Source: Sphingobacterium nematocida | GTDB lineage: Bacteria > Bacteroidota > Bacteroidia > Sphingobacteriales > Sphingobacteriaceae | NCBI RefSeq assembly: GCF_900168125.1 | Contig: NZ_FUZF01000002.1 | Location: 428,464-492,463 of the forward strand | Direction of reading: 5' to 3' | DNA length: 64,000 nt | In this document: piece after piece, positions 62,712-64,000 of the stretch | Position numbering within the stretch: position 1 is the first letter of the stretch | Layout: every line of letters starts with the position of its first letter | Translations under genes and position numbers: made by a program | The notes under the pieces: generated by a model | What the model was told of the DNA's origin: nothing | Seen by the model: only the letters and a program-made list of their open reading frames with translations | Databases searched by the model: none

Positions 62712-64000
62712 ATGAAAAAAAATATAGCATCGATATGTTTTCTATTAATAGGTCTGCTCTTTCTTTCCAGATGTAAGGAAGACACCGGCAATTATGATTA
62801 CATACAGTTACCTGCTTTTTCGATAGATACTGCAGGTACGGGTGTCCTTTTGGCAGAGCAGAGTAGTATCTTATCTATTTCTCCTAAAATTAATTTTGAA
62901 GGAAAGTCAGAAACATTGTCTTTCCTATGGCGTATCTATTTGCAGACCGGACGAGGGGTTATCGATACACTTTCTTCCAAACGTGATCTGGCCGAGCCTA
63001 TTGCGAGAAACCCTGGACTTTATATGGTAGAATTACAGGTAAAGGAATCCGTTCATGGCATTACTGAAGTAGCAGTCTATCCCCTAGAAATAATTGAACA
63101 GGATGCGTTGCCGGCAGGCCTTTTAGTCTTCGAGCAGACCGGTGCTGTCACTGATCTGAGTCTTATTTCCTCACCCACTTTTATTTCCGGCAATGGTGTT
63201 TCCGAGCGCGTTATCCATGAACTGTTACAGACGTACAATCTGGAGAGTTTGACGGGAGTTCCTATTCAGGTCCAGCAAAAAGGTCGCGAAGTCATTCTGT
63301 TGACATCAGATGACATGCTCTCGGTAGGTGTTTCCAGCTTTAAGATCAACCGGCATTTTGCCCAGTTCTTCTTTAATGCCGCCGATGCGCCGAGTGTGGT
63401 AGATCCCAGGTGGGCGATTACAAATGGAAAAGCATTTGTCAACGGCAAGGACGTGTACCGTGGCGCGGGCACACTTTTCAATGCTAAGATTATTCTGCAA
63501 GATGGCAAGGGATATGAAGCAGCGCCCTATTTGGTTGCAAGCTCTTACAACGATTTTTTCTATGATCAATTAAATGGTAGATACGTATTGATGACAGAGG
63601 GTTCCATCATAGGACAGCCCTTTACCAAGAAAGGAGACAAATCTCTTTTTAGTCCAGAGCGTACAGAACGAAAGATGTTGTTAGGAGCGCGCGGCTATCC
63701 TGTGGTGTCAGACTATTATGATGAGATTATTCTATCGTCTTGGGGGGTATTTGGCGACCAAGTGGCGGGAGATCGGCGTTATCTGATGGCTCTAAATGAA
63801 GGCAGCGGCCCGTTGGCCAATGTTGATATTTCTAATGCACCGGATATACAAACTGCGAAACTGCTGCGGGTCGGAGACAAAAATTCTTTTTGTCTCTATA
63901 GCAACGGGGGTGCGATCCGCCATATCCAGGTCGATATGGTTTCAGGTACATCAGCTACCTATTCTGATGCAGGATTTGCGCCTGCCAATGGCGAGATCAT
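62712..64000 (+). CDS. PKD-like family lipoprotein (partial, runs off the window)
   Basis: The frame opens at ATG 62712, has a lipobox-like LFLSRCKED (Cys21), and stays open to the last base, so at least 429 residues are encoded. After the signal come NYDYIQLPAFSIDT and a beta-rich PKD-like domain (about 30-125: LSISPKINFEGKSETLSFLW, GLYMVELQVKESVHG). A long region with the look of a beta-propeller or similar fold follows. It is the usual partner of DUF4843 lipoproteins downstream of SusD in Bacteroidota. Function is unknown; it is probably an exposed accessory subunit of the importer. Confidence 0.85.
   Translation, partial: MKKNIASICFLLIGLLFLSRCKEDTGNYDYIQLPAFSIDTAGTGVLLAEQSSILSISPKINFEGKSETLSFLWRIYLQTGRGVIDTLSSKRDLAEPIARNPGLYMVELQVKESVHGITEVAVYPLEIIEQDALPAGLLVFEQTGAVTDLSLISSPTFISGNGVSERVIHELLQTYNLESLTGVPIQVQQKGREVILLTSDDMLSVGVSSFKINRHFAQFFFNAADAPSVVDPRWAITNGKAFVNGKDVYRGAGTLFNAKIILQDGKGYEAAPYLVASSYNDFFYDQLNGRYVLMTEGSIIGQPFTKKGDKSLFSPERTERKMLLGARGYPVVSDYYDEIILSSWGVFGDQVAGDRRYLMALNEGSGPLANVDISNAPDIQTAKLLRVGDKNSFCLYSNGGAIRHIQVDMVSGTSATYSDAGFAPANGEI

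Noticed and set aside
55359..64000. Calling operon 2 a polysaccharide utilisation locus
   Set aside because: No glycoside hydrolase or lyase is visible; SusC/SusD with DUF4843 and PKD-like lipoproteins does not by itself show a glycan substrate.
1..64000. tRNA, rRNA, CRISPR arrays, insertion sequences
   Set aside because: No cloverleaf-like genes, rRNA segments, regularly spaced repeats or transposase genes were recognised by reading; a dedicated scan could still find a small RNA.

Overview
The window looks like chromosomal DNA of a Sphingobacteriaceae-type Bacteroidota, close to Sphingobacterium or Pedobacter. The basis is protein content only: two sigma/FecR/SusC/SusD modules, DUF4843 and PKD-like lipoproteins, DUF5117 protease, DUF3347, DUF5690, and TamA/TamB. 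Shine-Dalgarno sites are weak or absent, several genes start at TTG or GTG, and base composition is moderate. I saw no rRNA, tRNA, CRISPR array or insertion sequence.

Layout. 1-2.5 kb: the end of a metallophosphoesterase, an ALDH3-type aldehyde dehydrogenase and an AraC-type regulator with a short C-terminus. 2.8-7.7 kb: an exported glycan set (GH29 alpha-L-fucosidase interrupted by an in-frame amber codon, GH123/DUF4091-like protein, GH16 lipoprotein). 8.1-13.5 kb: an exported, planctomycete-type oxidation cluster (PSCyt1/DUF1553 gene broken by an apparent internal deletion, DUF1501 Tat protein, secreted sugar isomerase-like TIM barrel, DUF2231-cytochrome-LRR membrane protein). 13.6-21.3 kb: a phosphonate-catabolism locus. 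Four tightly packed minus-strand genes (HpnZ-type dehydrogenase, OPA-type transporter, PhnX-like HAD hydrolase, exported phosphoesterase) face an XRE-cupin regulator, a DUF5690 transporter and a TIGR03364-type FAD oxidoreductase. No PhnW transaminase is present, so the FAD enzyme is the likely source of phosphonoacetaldehyde.

21.6-31.6 kb: a minus-strand module running sigma factor, FecR, SusC with STN domain, SusD, DUF5117 metalloprotease, DUF3347 protein. 31.7-32.6 kb: a non-coding stretch holding gene remnants (a DedA-like N-terminus and the 3' end of a second TIGR03364 oxidoreductase). 32.6-42.3 kb: signalling and stress genes (CHASE3 hybrid kinase with three receiver domains, OmpA, PRC-barrel, DUF2383, a phytochrome-like kinase that has lost its chromophore pocket, DUF488, an ECF sigma factor). 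42.6-50.1 kb: tamB-tamA envelope pair. 50.3-54.7 kb: NarX-type kinase, an L,D-transpeptidase-like lipoprotein whose catalytic Cys is Ser, AI-2E exporter, DUF763. 54.8-55.1 kb: remnant of a DUF1016/YhcG nuclease. 55.4 kb to the end: a second sigma/FecR/SusC/SusD/DUF4843/PKD-like module that runs off the window.

Two themes stand out. One is a complete-looking, transaminase-free phosphonate locus with its own regulator and candidate operators. The other is ongoing gene decay: several genes are interrupted, shortened or reduced to remnants within 64 kb.
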